NCBI GenBank assembly: GCA_002453315.1
Contig: DKGO01000096.1
Location: 1 to 24,874, forward strand
DNA from: Caryophanales bacterium UBA6768
GTDB taxonomy: Bacteria; Bacillota; Bacilli; Bacillales_D; Amphibacillaceae
Reading direction: 5' to 3'
DNA length: 24,874 nucleotides
Positions 1 to 7,950 of the stretch are shown piece by piece. The position numbers and the translations under genes are program-made. The notes beneath the pieces were generated by a model that was not told the DNA's origin, did no database searches, and worked only from the letters and a program-made list of their open reading frames with translations. The stretch's first letter is position 1, and every line of letters begins with the position of its first letter.

Positions 1-45
1 AAATAAAATAACAGTTTAAAAATTAAGGTAATGGTTATGACTAAA

Positions 46-64
46 TTATACTTTATAGTATAAT
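46..64 (+). promoter_or_regulatory. -10-like box inside a perfect dyad, upstream of Spo0E-like gene
   Basis: A perfect 7-bp inverted repeat (TTATACT, 4-nt spacer, AGTATAA, 46-63) overlaps a consensus TATAAT at 59-64. There is only a poor -35 match about 17-18 bp upstream (around 35-41). This could be the promoter of the Spo0E-like gene that starts at 150, with the dyad acting as an operator. The AT-rich context makes chance occurrence possible. Confidence 0.3.
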
Positions 65-149
65 ATAGGATGAAGGTCATTATTATTTTGTAATTAATGA
101 TAATTAACCAGTAAATAATACTTATCAACAGGTTGGAAAGGATTATAAC

Positions 150-314
150 ATGAATTGCCGTAAGTCACTATTGTGTAAGATAGAAACATTAAGAAATAAA
201 CTTAATGCAACAGTATATAAAAAAGGTTTATTAAATGAAGAAACAATTAAAATTAGTCATCAATTGGATCAATTATTAAACCAATATAATCAAATAAAAA
301 TCGGTAATAAATAG
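150..314 (+). CDS. Spo0E-like sporulation regulatory protein (aspartyl-phosphate phosphatase)
   Basis: This 54-residue protein starts at ATG 150 behind a GGAAAGGA ribosome-binding site at about 136-142. It has the Spo0E family pattern: an N-terminal helix with IETLRNKL at residues 12-19, then GLLNEE, then SHQLDQLLNQY at about 35-45. The last matches the family signature S-x-x-LD, whose Asp is needed for dephosphorylation of Spo0A~P in B. subtilis Spo0E, YisI and YnzD. The protein would be two antiparallel helices, cytosolic, opposing entry into sporulation. Family assignment rests on motif and length. Which paralogue it is cannot be told, and its real target could be another response regulator. 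It is a single gene followed by a convergent transporter gene. Confidence 0.8.
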   Translation: MNCRKSLLCKIETLRNKLNATVYKKGLLNEETIKISHQLDQLLNQYNQIKIGNK

Positions 315-378
315 TACATTTTTATTTAAATTATCGTAGTATCATACACTATTACAGCCAGCGAAAATCACCTCTAAT

Positions 379-1272
379 TTATTTAGGTTTAACTGGTGTT
401 GTTTTTGTGTCCAATTGAATAATAATAACTGCAAAAATAATGAGTGACATACCAATCATTTGCAATAACGAAAATGGTTCGATAAAAACAAATACACCGA
501 TGATTGTAGCGACAACCGGTTCGATAGTGGAAAGAATGGAGGCTTTTGATGCTTCTGTTTGATTAAGTCCATGAGTATAAATTATATAGGCAAAAGCAGT
601 AGGTAATAAACCTAAGCCAAAGGATAACAAGATAACATTTGGTTCCAAAAATAAAGTAAACTTTTCTTTATAAGGAAAAAATGGAATTAAAGCAATCGAT
701 GCTAAAATAAAAGTATAGGTAGTAATGGTTAGTGACGAATACTTTTTTAGAGCAAATTTACTAAAGATACTATAAAAGGCGTATCCCAATCCCGAACCAA
801 GCCCGAATAAAATAGTTTTGAAATGAAATAATTCCAAATTAAGCGGGATGACCCCGGCGACAAATCCTGTTCCAATAATTGTAATAAGTAATGTGATGAT
901 TTTAACTTTTGTTAAAGGTTCTTTAAATAACAAAAATGATAGTACAATAACAAAGCCAGGTGCAGTATACAATAGGGCGGTTGCGACAGGAATTGTTGAT
1001 AATTCGATCGTCATGAACATACAGTAATTGAAAAAGGTAATGCTAAATATACCTGTTCCAATAAAATAACCGACATCTGTCCATTTTTTTAAGATTAGTT
1101 GTTTTGGCGCTTTAAAACTCAAATATAATATGAGTATTATTGCTGCGGAAATAACCCGTAAAGTAACGACCTCCATTGGCGTAAAATCATAGCTATATAA
1201 ATGCTTTACAAACCAACCGATAGTCCCCCATAAACCGGCCCCTATAATAATATAAATAAATGCTTTGTTCAT
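379..1272 (-). CDS. EamA/DMT-superfamily transporter
   Basis: This 297-residue integral membrane protein has about ten hydrophobic segments arranged as two tandem EamA repeats (about residues 6-137 and 149-286), the usual size and layout of drug/metabolite transporter (10-TMS) exporters. It starts near the family-typical Gly-rich first helix (IIIGAGLWGTIGW) and carries a conserved Glu-Pro (STIEPVVA, about 246-253) in the second repeat. The C-terminus is a short charged tail. The ATG at 1272 is preceded on the minus strand by GGAAAGAG. Substrates in this family range from amino acids and nucleosides to drugs and cannot be read from sequence. It is monocistronic and diverges from the small membrane-protein gene at 1356. 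Confidence 0.85.
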   Translation of the reverse strand: MNKAFIYIIIGAGLWGTIGWFVKHLYSYDFTPMEVVTLRVISAAIILILYLSFKAPKQLILKKWTDVGYFIGTGIFSITFFNYCMFMTIELSTIPVATALLYTAPGFVIVLSFLLFKEPLTKVKIITLLITIIGTGFVAGVIPLNLELFHFKTILFGLGSGLGYAFYSIFSKFALKKYSSLTITTYTFILASIALIPFFPYKEKFTLFLEPNVILLSFGLGLLPTAFAYIIYTHGLNQTEASKASILSTIEPVVATIIGVFVFIEPFSLLQMIGMSLIIFAVIIIQLDTKTTPVKPK

Positions 1273-1355
1273 TTTATGCTCTCTTTCCTATCTTTGAAGT
1301 ATATTTTATAAAATAACTTGTTCATACTGTATAAAAAGTATATGGTGTGAATGTG

Positions 1356-1712
1356 ATGTTTCCATTTGATCAGTTGTATTATTCCCAGCAATGGCAACAA
1401 TTAGAAATTTTAGGTTTTCAAAAAGAACATTTTCAGGTGATTTTTATTATTTTATTGATGTTCGTCTTTTTTAATTGTTGTCTACTTATAGGTACATTTT
1501 TTAATTTTACACATAAAAAGATTAGTAAGGCGTACAGGGTAATTATTTATTTGTTATTAATCATGACAATTTTTCATGCATTAAATCGACAGCATTTGCT
1601 TGTTTTACATTTTATTATGGTTAGTAATATTTGTCTGAGCTTAATATTTATCATTTATTTTTTATTAAAAGGCATCCTTAATAGGAAAAAAAGCAAATCA
1701 AGTAGTATTTGA
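1356..1712 (+). CDS. Small membrane protein of unknown function (three predicted helices)
   Basis: I do not recognise this 118-residue protein. It has a polar, aromatic and Gln-rich N-terminus of about 27 residues, then three hydrophobic segments (about residues 27-50, 60-78 and 82-105) and a basic, Ser-rich tail (RKKSKSSS) that should lie in the cytoplasm. I chose the ATG at 1356 because GGTGTGA at 1344-1350 is the right distance for it. A GTG at 1347 in the same frame would overlap that site. The same 15-base context, GGTGTGAATGTGATG, precedes the gene at 16728. The stop lies 27 bp from the convergent kre gene. It has very low G+C and many Phe/Ile/Leu codons, consistent with the host. Confidence 0.65.
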   Translation: MFPFDQLYYSQQWQQLEILGFQKEHFQVIFIILLMFVFFNCCLLIGTFFNFTHKKISKAYRVIIYLLLIMTIFHALNRQHLLVLHFIMVSNICLSLIFIIYFLLKGILNRKKSKSSSI

Positions 1713-1739
1713 TCCTTTTCCAAGTCAATTGTAAAAAAA

Positions 1740-2207
1740 TTAATATCGATTCGTTTTCTTACTCGTTCTCCAGTTCATTTTCCCAAGTGATGACGGTGTA
1801 TAATAACTAGATTGTCGTTGAATGGGTTTTTTTGATGGTGGTTGTTTCCAGTCAATAAATTGATAAATTAACTTTTTGGCATATGAAAGGGACATTTTTG
1901 TTTTCGGATTCCGAAAATGATGATTTAATGAACCAAGGTGATCCAACTCTTTGAAGTCTTCCTTTGATGGAGGTATGTGGAAATAATATTCACCTACTTT
2001 AATAAGTAAAGTAGAATGTTGGTTACTAAACTTAGGATTATTAGAAAAATGAAGTCCGATTTTCTCTGCCTCGTTTTGTTGTAACAATTTCTCGATGGCT
2101 ATTTTTTTTATTTTATACAAATGCTGTGGCTCTGGTGCTGCTTTGGCATGGCGATTAATAATAAATATTGCCCGTGCTATTTCATTAATTTTATAATTGT
2201 TTGTCAT
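1740..2207 (-). CDS. kre: Kre/YkyB family protein (regulator of comK mRNA in B. subtilis)
   Basis: This 155-residue soluble protein matches B. subtilis YkyB in length and conserved stretches: INRHAKAAPEP near residue 18, KIGLHFSNNPKFS near 49-61, YYFHIPPSKEDF near 73-84, and a final basic, Ser/Tyr-rich tail. In B. subtilis YkyB was renamed Kre because it lowers ComK levels, acting on comK mRNA stability and so on bistable competence. Whether this organism has the same circuit is inference. The ATG at 2207 has GAGGTG upstream on the minus strand. Its place near ykuL (darB) agrees with B. subtilis gene order. It is convergent with the small membrane protein gene. Confidence 0.85.
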   Translation of the reverse strand: MTNNYKINEIARAIFIINRHAKAAPEPQHLYKIKKIAIEKLLQQNEAEKIGLHFSNNPKFSNQHSTLLIKVGEYYFHIPPSKEDFKELDHLGSLNHHFRNPKTKMSLSYAKKLIYQFIDWKQPPSKKPIQRQSSYYTPSSLGKMNWRTSKKTNRY

Positions 2208-2300
2208 AGAAACACCTCTATTTTAACATTTTCCATGATTGACAATTGTCAAATGATTTTCCGTTTAATACAAATACAGTTTCAGTTGCATTGCTTAACC

Positions 2301-2936
2301 TTAAATAACATAAAAGAACACGGCAAAAAAGTGTAAACAAGAACCGGCTATGACAAATAAATGCCATATAACATGGTGATAAGGAACCTTTTTCCATACA
2401 TAAAAAACAGAACCAATTGTATAGATAATTCCACCGACTACAAGAAATAATACCCCATTATGGTGCAGAGCTTCCGTAAGTGGCTTCCAGGCAAAAATAA
2501 TAATCCAACCCATCATTACATATGCTAGTGTCGAAAGAAATACAAATTTATGAACAAAAAACAATTTTAAAATAACGCCTATTACGGCAATACCCCAAAC
2601 AATTCCAAATAGCGTCCAACCGATAGTCCCTTTTATTTGCGTGAGAACAAAGGGGGTATATGTACCGGCGATGAATAAATAAATTGCGGCATGATCGACA
2701 ATAAGAAAAATATTTTTACATTTGCCTCTTGGTAAACTATGAACGATTGTCGATGCTACATACATACACAGCATCGTTGAACCAAAAATAGTAACGGATA
2801 CAATTAGTGTTGCCCCACCTTTTAAAGAAGCGAACACAATGAGTAAAACGAGAGCAGCAATGCTCAAAAAAGCCCCAATACCGTGTGTTATTGCATGGGC
2901 TATTTCTTCACGTTTTGTAAATATGTGTCCATTCAT
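2301..2936 (-). CDS. trhA: PAQR-family membrane homeostasis protein TrhA (hemolysin III/YplQ-like)
   Basis: This 211-residue protein has seven predicted membrane helices. It carries the PAQR/hemolysin III metal-site residues: Glu10-Glu11 before helix 1 (EEIAHAITHG), Ser62 and His66 in helix 2 (STIVHS), Asp81-His82 at the start of helix 3 (VDHAAIYLFIAGTYTP), and His188-x3-His192 plus His202 in the last helix. The bacterial relatives E. coli YqfA (TrhA) and B. subtilis YplQ are linked to membrane energetics and lipid homeostasis. The older name hemolysin III does not prove haemolytic activity. The length is standard. The ATG at 2936 has AGAGGCG upstream. The downstream neighbour kre is on the same strand 93 bp away. 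Confidence 0.88.
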   Translation of the reverse strand: MNGHIFTKREEIAHAITHGIGAFLSIAALVLLIVFASLKGGATLIVSVTIFGSTMLCMYVASTIVHSLPRGKCKNIFLIVDHAAIYLFIAGTYTPFVLTQIKGTIGWTLFGIVWGIAVIGVILKLFFVHKFVFLSTLAYVMMGWIIIFAWKPLTEALHHNGVLFLVVGGIIYTIGSVFYVWKKVPYHHVIWHLFVIAGSCLHFFAVFFYVI

Positions 2937-3270
2937 TTAAACGCCTCTATTCTTAAAAATGCTTTGCTAGTCGACTCTTCTAATGTCATAGGTCAAAAAG
3001 TTAAAAACCTTTTTCTAATTATAGAATAACATAAGTAAAAGGGGTTTAGCTATTTTTTGCAAAATGTTTGGTCAGGGAAATTTAGATCGATAAGTAACAC
3101 TCATGTAACAATAACGTATTTTATGATAAACTATAAGCAGGATAGTTTATATGTTTAAGGTACATCATTTTACTTTTTCAATTATTTTAAATTTTTCATT
3201 TCATTGGTTAATAATCCAAATTTACCATTTTAAACACGATAAAGTGATTAAAAATAGAGGAGTGACTTTA
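2937..3270. other. Divergent intergenic region trhA / darB
   Basis: This 334-bp gene-free, AT-rich gap separates the divergent trhA (-) and darB (+) genes and should hold both promoters. No clean sigma-A promoter could be fixed. The clearest element is the 9-bp inverted repeat at 3126-3150, annotated separately. An open reading frame extends upstream of darB to about 3151, but it lacks a ribosome-binding site and family similarity. Confidence 0.6.
3126..3150 (+). promoter_or_regulatory. 9-bp inverted repeat upstream of darB (operator candidate)
   Basis: ATAAACTAT and ATAGTTTAT form perfect 9-bp arms around the 7-nt spacer AAGCAGG, 120 bp before the darB start codon. TATGAT (3122-3127) or TATAAG (3132-3137) overlapping the left arm could serve as a -10 box, but no good -35 box goes with either. 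The arms have no T-tract after them, so an operator or 5' leader hairpin is more likely than a terminator. Confidence 0.4.
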
Positions 3271-3726
3271 ATGAGTATGACTCATGTTGAACAACTTTTA
3301 AAAGATATTACGATAAATGAATTGATGATACCGGGTGAAAAGGTTGCCCATGTACAACTGAATAATCCATTAGAACATGCATTATTGGTTTTAGTGAAAT
3401 CAGGCTATTTTGCTGTTCCAGTTTTGGATACATCTTATAAACTTGCTGGTTCGATAAGTAAAACTGTTATTTTAGATCAAATATTAGGGTTAGATCGTTA
3501 TGAAATTGAAAAGTTATCAGCTTTAACAGTCCATGAAGTAATGGAAAATGATTTACTAAGTGTTCAAAAGGATGCCAAATTTATTGACGGTTTAAAGGCT
3601 GTAATCGATAATCCGTTTGTTTGTGTTGTCGATGATTCAGGTTATTTTGAAGGAATATTAACAAGAAGGGCGATTTTAAAACAAGTGAATAGGGCTTATT
3701 TTTCATCTATGAATCAAAAATCATAG
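3271..3726 (+). CDS. darB: CBS-domain c-di-AMP-binding protein DarB (CbpB/YkuL)
   Basis: This 151-residue protein consists of two CBS domains (about residues 14-75 and 84-145) forming one Bateman module. Sequences typical of YkuL are VAHVQLNNPLEHALLVLVKSG near 25-45 and GYFEGILTRRAILKQ near 123-137. In B. subtilis DarB binds cyclic di-AMP; when free of it, DarB interacts with the stringent-response enzyme Rel and with pyruvate carboxylase, whose gene lies in this window. I chose the ATG at 3271 because AGAGGAGTGA sits just before it and the family starts here. The longer frame from 3151 adds 40 unrelated residues. ktrC follows 81 bp downstream on the same strand, so co-transcription is possible. 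Confidence 0.9.
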   Translation: MSMTHVEQLLKDITINELMIPGEKVAHVQLNNPLEHALLVLVKSGYFAVPVLDTSYKLAGSISKTVILDQILGLDRYEIEKLSALTVHEVMENDLLSVQKDAKFIDGLKAVIDNPFVCVVDDSGYFEGILTRRAILKQVNRAYFSSMNQKS

Positions 3727-3807
3727 GGTTGAACTATTTCTTTAAAAAGTTGTGAATAAAAGAAATGTAGCCCTTGTATGTACCAACGTAAAAAGCGAGG
3801 TAAGTAT

Positions 3808-4476
3808 ATGAAAAGAGAGTTTGCAGTTATAGGTCTTGGTCGATTTGGCGGCAGTATATGTGAGGAATTAAGTATGGAAGGGATGAAAGTGTTAGCTATT
3901 GATATTAATGAACATAAAATTAATGAATTTAAAAATATCGCTTCCCATTCCGTCATCATTGACTCAACAGATGAAAGTGCATTAAAAGAAATAGGCATTA
4001 ATAACATCGATCATGTTATCGTCGCTATCGGGGATGATATTCAGGCAAGTATTTTAACGACGGTAATTTTAACGGATCTTAATGTGAAGAAAATAACTGT
4101 GAAGGCACAAAATGATTACCACGCAAAAATTTTAAAGAGAATTGGTGCTGATCAGGTCGTTCATCCGGAACGTGATATGGGGAAACGACTGGCCCATAGT
4201 ATTATTTCTAACAATATATTAGATTACTTAGAATTATCCGAAGACCATAGTATTGTCGAAGTTAAAGTAGGCGAAAGAATGATTGGAAAGACTTTAATTG
4301 ATTTAAATATTCGTGCGGATTATGGATGTAACGTGGTAGCCATTAAACGTGGAAAACAAATGAATGTATCCCCAAGTGCGGACGAAACTTTACAAGTTGA
4401 GGATATATTAATTGTGATCGGTGCAGATGATGATATTTCTAAATTTGAAAGAAATTTAGTAGTGGATGAGGATTAA
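3808..4476 (+). CDS. ktrC: Ktr potassium-channel gating subunit KtrC (RCK protein)
   Basis: This 222-residue cytosolic protein has an N-terminal RCK/TrkA-N Rossmann domain with the nucleotide motif GLGRFGGS at about residues 9-16, the acidic end of beta-2 (LAIDIN, about 33-38), and a C-terminal RCK_C domain (about 137-218, ending DDISKFERNL). It gates the KtrD potassium channel; in B. subtilis RCK_N binds ATP/ADP and RCK_C binds c-di-AMP, which closes the system. The sequence between (TVKAQNDYHAKILKRIGADQV) matches KtrC/KtrA. Length equals B. subtilis KtrC (221) within one residue. The start at 3808 has GCGAGG upstream; an earlier in-frame ATG at 3778 does not. The integral membrane partner is not in the window. 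Confidence 0.92.
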   Translation: MKREFAVIGLGRFGGSICEELSMEGMKVLAIDINEHKINEFKNIASHSVIIDSTDESALKEIGINNIDHVIVAIGDDIQASILTTVILTDLNVKKITVKAQNDYHAKILKRIGADQVVHPERDMGKRLAHSIISNNILDYLELSEDHSIVEVKVGERMIGKTLIDLNIRADYGCNVVAIKRGKQMNVSPSADETLQVEDILIVIGADDDISKFERNLVVDED

Positions 4477-4576
4477 TATGTTCGATTTGTCCTAATCTGA
4501 TAAAATCCATCAAATGACCGGGTTGGGAAAGGTCTTGACTTGATGATTAAAAATAAAGTTTCAAATCATTAATAAT

Positions 4577-4633
4577 AGTTCATTTAACGGAGTAATAGGA
4601 TTATGTACTCTAATTTGAACTGTTTTTTATTTT
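4577..4633 (+). terminator. Intrinsic terminator downstream of ktrC
   Basis: AGTTCA (4577-4582) pairs with TGAACT (4616-4621), with an inner GAGTA/TACTC pair, and is followed by GTTTTTTATTTT at 4622-4633. It lies 100 bp after the ktrC stop. Confidence 0.6.
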
Positions 4634-4659
4634 AGCCGCTGCTTCTTATTTAAAAAGCA

Positions 4660-4702
4660 AAAAAGCTCTTATGGAGGTTTTAATTCCCATGAAGGGCTTT
4701 TT
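4660..4702 (+). terminator. Second strong hairpin with T-tract, possibly bidirectional
   Basis: AAAAAGCTCTT-ATGG pairs with CCAT-G-AAGGGCTTTTT, about 15 bp with one bulged G and G-T wobbles, in an 11-12 nt loop. A-run and T-run flank the stem, so it could stop transcription from either side. It lies about 100 bp before the tandem array and does not belong to any gene I can see other than ktrC. Confidence 0.6.
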
Positions 4703-4800
4703 ATCGCTTTTCGCTTTTGTTGGTGATAAAAAGTTACTCGCGTTCATTACTTCGATAATCCTCTGACAGGCTACCATCACAATGATTTATTGAATCAAAA

Positions 4801-5630
4801 CCCAACGCAAGGGACCTCTCACGTTGGAATTTCAACGGCGTCATCATCAAAACCCGACGTAAGGGACTTCTCACGTTGGAATTTCAACAGCGACATCATT
4901 AAATCCCGACGCAAGAGGCTTCTCACGTTGGAATTTCAACAGCGTCATCATTAAATCCCGACGCAAGGGACCTCTCACGTTGGAATTTCAACGGCGTCAT
5001 CATCAAAACCCGACGCAAGGGTTTCTCACGTTGGAATTTCAACACAGTCATCATTAAATCCCGACGCAAGGGTTTCTAACGTTGGAATTTCAACGGCGTC
5101 ATCATCAAAACCCGACGCAAGGGACTTCTCACGTTGGGATTTTAGCACCATCATCATTAAATCCCGACGCAAGGGGCTTCTCACGTTGGGATTTCGACAG
5201 CGTCATCATTAAATTCCGACGCAAGGGACTTCTCACGTTGGAATTTCAACGGCGTCATCATTAAATCCCGACGCAAGGGGTTTCTCACGTTGGAATTTCA
5301 ACAGCGTCATCATCAAAACCCGACGCAAGGGTTTCTCACGTTGGAATTTCAACAGCGACATCATTAAATCCCGACGCAAGGGACCTCTCACGTTGGAATT
5401 TCAACACCGTCATCATTAAATCCCGACGCAAGGGACTTCTTACGTTGGAATTTCAACAGCGACATCATTAAATCCCGACGCAAGGGGCTTCTCACGTTGG
5501 GATTTCAACACCGTCATCATTAAATCCCGACGCAAGGGACTTCTCACGTTGGAATTTCAGCACCATCATCAACAAAACCCGACGCAAGGGACTTCTCACG
5601 TTGGGATTTCATTACCATCCCGTCATCATC
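4801..5630. repeat. Tandem array 1: 16 units of 52 bp (51-52)
   Basis: Units begin with CCCGACG or a close variant at 4801, 4853, 4905, 4957, 5009, 5060, 5111, 5163, 5215, 5267, 5319, 5370, 5422, 5474, 5526 and 5578. The spacing is 52 bp except for three 51-bp units (5009, 5060, 5319), which have lost a base in the GGG run. Each unit has a conserved half (CCCGACGCAAGGG, then CTCACGTTGG) and a more variable half (variants of CAACAGCGTCATCATTAAAT). Pairing is possible between CGTTG and CAACG around GAATTT, and between GACGC and GCGTC outside it. G+C is about 46%, above the flanks. As 52 is not divisible by 3, reading frame shifts at every unit, so the array is not a coding repeat. It fills the gap between the convergent ktrC and rnjA genes. 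Confidence 0.95.
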
Positions 5631-5634
5631 AATG

Positions 5635-5668
5635 AAAAAACACCAAATCCATTTGGATCCGGTGTTTG
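5635..5668 (-). terminator. rnjA: Intrinsic terminator of rpoY-rnjA
   Basis: Read on the minus strand, AAACACC pairs with GGTGTTT, with an inner ATCC/GGAT pair, and is followed by six T. It sits 47 bp past the rnjA stop and directly beside the end of tandem array 1, which it separates from rnjA transcription. Confidence 0.8.
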
Positions 5669-5714
5669 TTTGAATTACAATGTTATTTCCATATATATTT
5701 TTCAGTGAAAAAAT

Positions 5715-7382
5715 TTAAATTTCCATAATAATTGGCATGATCATCGGTTTACGTTTCGTTTTATCATATAAAAATGGTGCGATTGTATCAATGATTTCAT
5801 TTTTAATTTCTGACCATTTGCTCGTTTTTCGCAACATAATTTTATTTAAGTGTTCAGCAACTAAAGTTTGTGCTTCGTTAATTAAATCCTCAGATTCCCT
5901 CATATATACGAAACCGCGGGAAATGATGTCAGGTCCTGCCGCAATTTTAAATTCCTTCATATTGATGGTCACGACGACAACGACGAGACCTTCTTCTGAT
6001 AAAATTCTACGATCCCGTAGAACAATGTTACCAATATCCCCAATACCACTTCCATCAACATAGACGGAACCAGATGGAATTTTTCCAACAACATTTGCAC
6101 TGTCATGGTCCAAAGCTAGTACATCACCATTATCCATAATAAAGGAATTTTCTGGTGGAACACCACAGTCTTCGGCAAGCTCTGTATGGACTTTTAGCAT
6201 GCGATATTCCCCGTGGATTGGAATAAAATATTTTGGGTTGATTAAGGTCAACATTAACTTTTGTTCTTCTTGACTCCCATGACCTGAAGTATGAATATCA
6301 CTTAATGGACCGTGGATAACCTTTGCTCCAGCTCTCATAAGAAGATTAATGATTTTACTTACACTAACATTATTTCCGGGAATTGGTGATGATGAAAAAA
6401 CTACGGTATCTCCCGGTGTAATTTGAATTTGACGGTGAGTTCCATTGGCAATTCTAGATAAAGCAGCCATTGGCTCTCCTTGGGAACCTGTACAGAGAAT
6501 GACTATTTCATTGGCAGGGAAACGATTTATTTGGTTAGTATCTATAAAGGTATTTTCGGGTGCCCGAATGTAACCTAATTCTCTACCAATAGTTATAGCT
6601 GACTCCATGCTCCTACCAAAAATTGCTACTTTTCTGTTATGTTTAATTGCTGCATCAACTACTTGCTGTAGTCGATAAATATTAGAAGCAAAGGTAGCAA
6701 AAATGAGTCTTTCATCAATACGACTAAATATGTCATTGATATTTTGTTGTACAACTTGTTCAGACATTGTAAACCCTGGGACTTCACTATTTGTACTATC
6801 CGAAAGTAAACATAAGACACCTTCATTACCAATTTGAGCCATCTTAGATAGATTTGCTGGTTCCCCTACTGGGGTAAAATCAAATTTAAAATCCCCTGTG
6901 TGGACGATATTTCCTGATGGTGTTTTTATGACAACACCGAAAGAATCAGGGATACTATGTGTTACATGAAAAAAACTAACTGATGTTTTACGGAATTTAA
7001 TAATATCTTCTTCTTTTATTGTTTTTAATGTAGCATTTCTTAATAATCCGTGTTCTTCTAACTTATTTTTAATGAGCCCAATCGCAAGTTTTCCGGCGTA
7101 GATCGGTATATTAATTTCTCTTAAGAGGTAAGGGATACCACCTATATGGTCCTCATGACCATGGGTAATAAATAGCCCTTTAATATTTTCTTTATTTTGG
7201 ATGAGATACGTATAGTCTGGGATTACATAGTCAATTCCAAGTAATTCATCTTCTGGAAACTTAATCCCAGCATCGATAACAATAATTTCATCTTGAAACT
7301 GAACACAATACATGTTCTTCCCAATCTCATCTAAACCTCCGAGAGCAAATACAGCTGTTTGGTTATTTTTCACAAATTTCAT
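5715..7382 (-). CDS. rnjA: Ribonuclease J1
   Basis: This 555-residue metallo-beta-lactamase/beta-CASP nuclease acts on mRNA decay and rRNA maturation as a 5'-to-3' exoribonuclease and endonuclease. The zinc motif [11 protein letters not shown] is at about residues 72-82 (His74, His76, Asp78, His79), followed by the later ligands in VTHSIPDS (about 140) and HTGDFKFD (about 161). The beta-CASP motifs include [10 protein letters not shown] (about 229) and [10 protein letters not shown] (about 300). The C-terminal IHGEYRML and the final PIIMEI match RNase J1. Length is identical to B. subtilis RnjA. GGAG upstream of the ATG lies in the end of rpoY, three bases away, so the two are one operon. The paralogue RNase J2 is not present here. 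Confidence 0.96.
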   Translation of the reverse strand: MKFVKNNQTAVFALGGLDEIGKNMYCVQFQDEIIVIDAGIKFPEDELLGIDYVIPDYTYLIQNKENIKGLFITHGHEDHIGGIPYLLREINIPIYAGKLAIGLIKNKLEEHGLLRNATLKTIKEEDIIKFRKTSVSFFHVTHSIPDSFGVVIKTPSGNIVHTGDFKFDFTPVGEPANLSKMAQIGNEGVLCLLSDSTNSEVPGFTMSEQVVQQNINDIFSRIDERLIFATFASNIYRLQQVVDAAIKHNRKVAIFGRSMESAITIGRELGYIRAPENTFIDTNQINRFPANEIVILCTGSQGEPMAALSRIANGTHRQIQITPGDTVVFSSSPIPGNNVSVSKIINLLMRAGAKVIHGPLSDIHTSGHGSQEEQKLMLTLINPKYFIPIHGEYRMLKVHTELAEDCGVPPENSFIMDNGDVLALDHDSANVVGKIPSGSVYVDGSGIGDIGNIVLRDRRILSEEGLVVVVVTINMKEFKIAAGPDIISRGFVYMRESEDLINEAQTLVAEHLNKIMLRKTSKWSEIKNEIIDTIAPFLYDKTKRKPMIMPIIMEI

Positions 7383-7385
7383 TCT

Positions 7386-7595
7386 TTAAATGTTCTCCAG
7401 CTCAAAATTTTCTGATTGCTGTTCGTACGCCAAATGTTTTCCTTCTAGCAGTTGAATATATTCAATGTTAATATTGCGATTGGATAATTTGGAACGCACT
7501 TCACCCTCAGAACCTGCTTCAATATACAGGCTCTTTGTTTTTTCACGAACCGGTGCCGAATCGGTGTCGTTTTGAAATAATACTTTATAAATCAT
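7386..7595 (-). CDS. rpoY: RNA polymerase epsilon subunit (YkzG)
   Basis: This 69-residue acidic protein matches the Firmicutes RNAP epsilon family in size, in its start ([10 protein letters not shown]), in the central [16 protein letters not shown] and in the C-terminal pattern around [16 protein letters not shown]. Epsilon is a small subunit bound to core RNA polymerase, with a fold like the phage inhibitor Gp2. It lies directly before rnjA with a 3-bp gap, the arrangement conserved in Bacillus, and carries the rnjA ribosome-binding site in its last codons. The start at 7595 is preceded by TAGGAGAG on the minus strand. Confidence 0.93.
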   Translation of the reverse strand: MIYKVLFQNDTDSAPVREKTKSLYIEAGSEGEVRSKLSNRNINIEYIQLLEGKHLAYEQQSENFELENI

Positions 7596-7950
7596 TACAT
7601 CTCTCCTAAATTATAATTTTGTCCTTAAATGATCCGTTCAATTTTTGTAAATAAGTTAGTTAATTTCATGTAAATTAGTATTTGGTAATTACTGTTTGTC
7701 ACTTCACTGTTTACTTAACAAATAATAACTTCCCTTTTTAATAAAGTAACCATTGACTCCTTTCCCCATTTTCTTAAAATAAATATTTTATTTTCTACCG
7801 TCCATTCCCTTACTTTATATTATATAATGAAAATCATTTTATTTGTATGAAAACCTTCCACATGAAACAAGAATAGATTTTAACCTTTATATATCAATAA
7901 AGCAATTATTATTCATTTAGATATGTTTATATTTTTCTAAAAAACATAAT
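7596..7950 (-). other. Intergenic leader region between def and rpoY
   Basis: This 355-bp AT-rich gap contains no open reading frame with a ribosome-binding site. It should hold the rpoY-rnjA promoter and a long 5' leader. A TATAAT box on the minus strand at 7819-7824 has a weak -35 match (TACAAA) 17 bp upstream, overlapping a Fur-box-like dyad. No convincing terminator for def is visible. B. subtilis has ykrA between these genes; it is absent here. Confidence 0.5.
7819..7847 (-). promoter_or_regulatory. Possible rpoY-rnjA promoter overlapping a Fur-box-like dyad
   Basis: On the minus strand TATAAT occupies 7824-7819, with a weak -35 at 7847-7842. The segment 7823-7841 agrees with the classic 19-bp Fur box at 15 of 19 positions and contains the dyad AATGA-AAA-TCATT. 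The promoter would give a leader of about 215 nt. AT-rich sequence gives such matches easily, so this is tentative. Confidence 0.25.

Noticed and set aside
150..314. Fragment or pseudogene
   Set aside because: The open frame is only 54 codons, but Spo0E-family proteins are normally this short and the ribosome-binding site and motif are intact.
3151..3270. N-terminal extension of DarB
   Set aside because: The 40 extra residues are AT-rich noise. The ribosome-binding site and family start are at 3271, and the extension begins at the end of the inverted repeat.
3714..4007. Minus-strand open frame of 97 codons over ktrC
   Set aside because: It is antisense to a well-supported gene and has no family features or ribosome-binding site.
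5082..5264. 60-codon open reading frame within array 1
   Set aside because: It spans repeat units, changes frame with each 52-bp unit, has no ribosome-binding site and is an accident of the repeats.
4801..5630. CRISPR array
   Set aside because: The parts between the most conserved segments are themselves repeats of a few variants, not unique spacers, and there are no cas genes. The same holds for the other two arrays.
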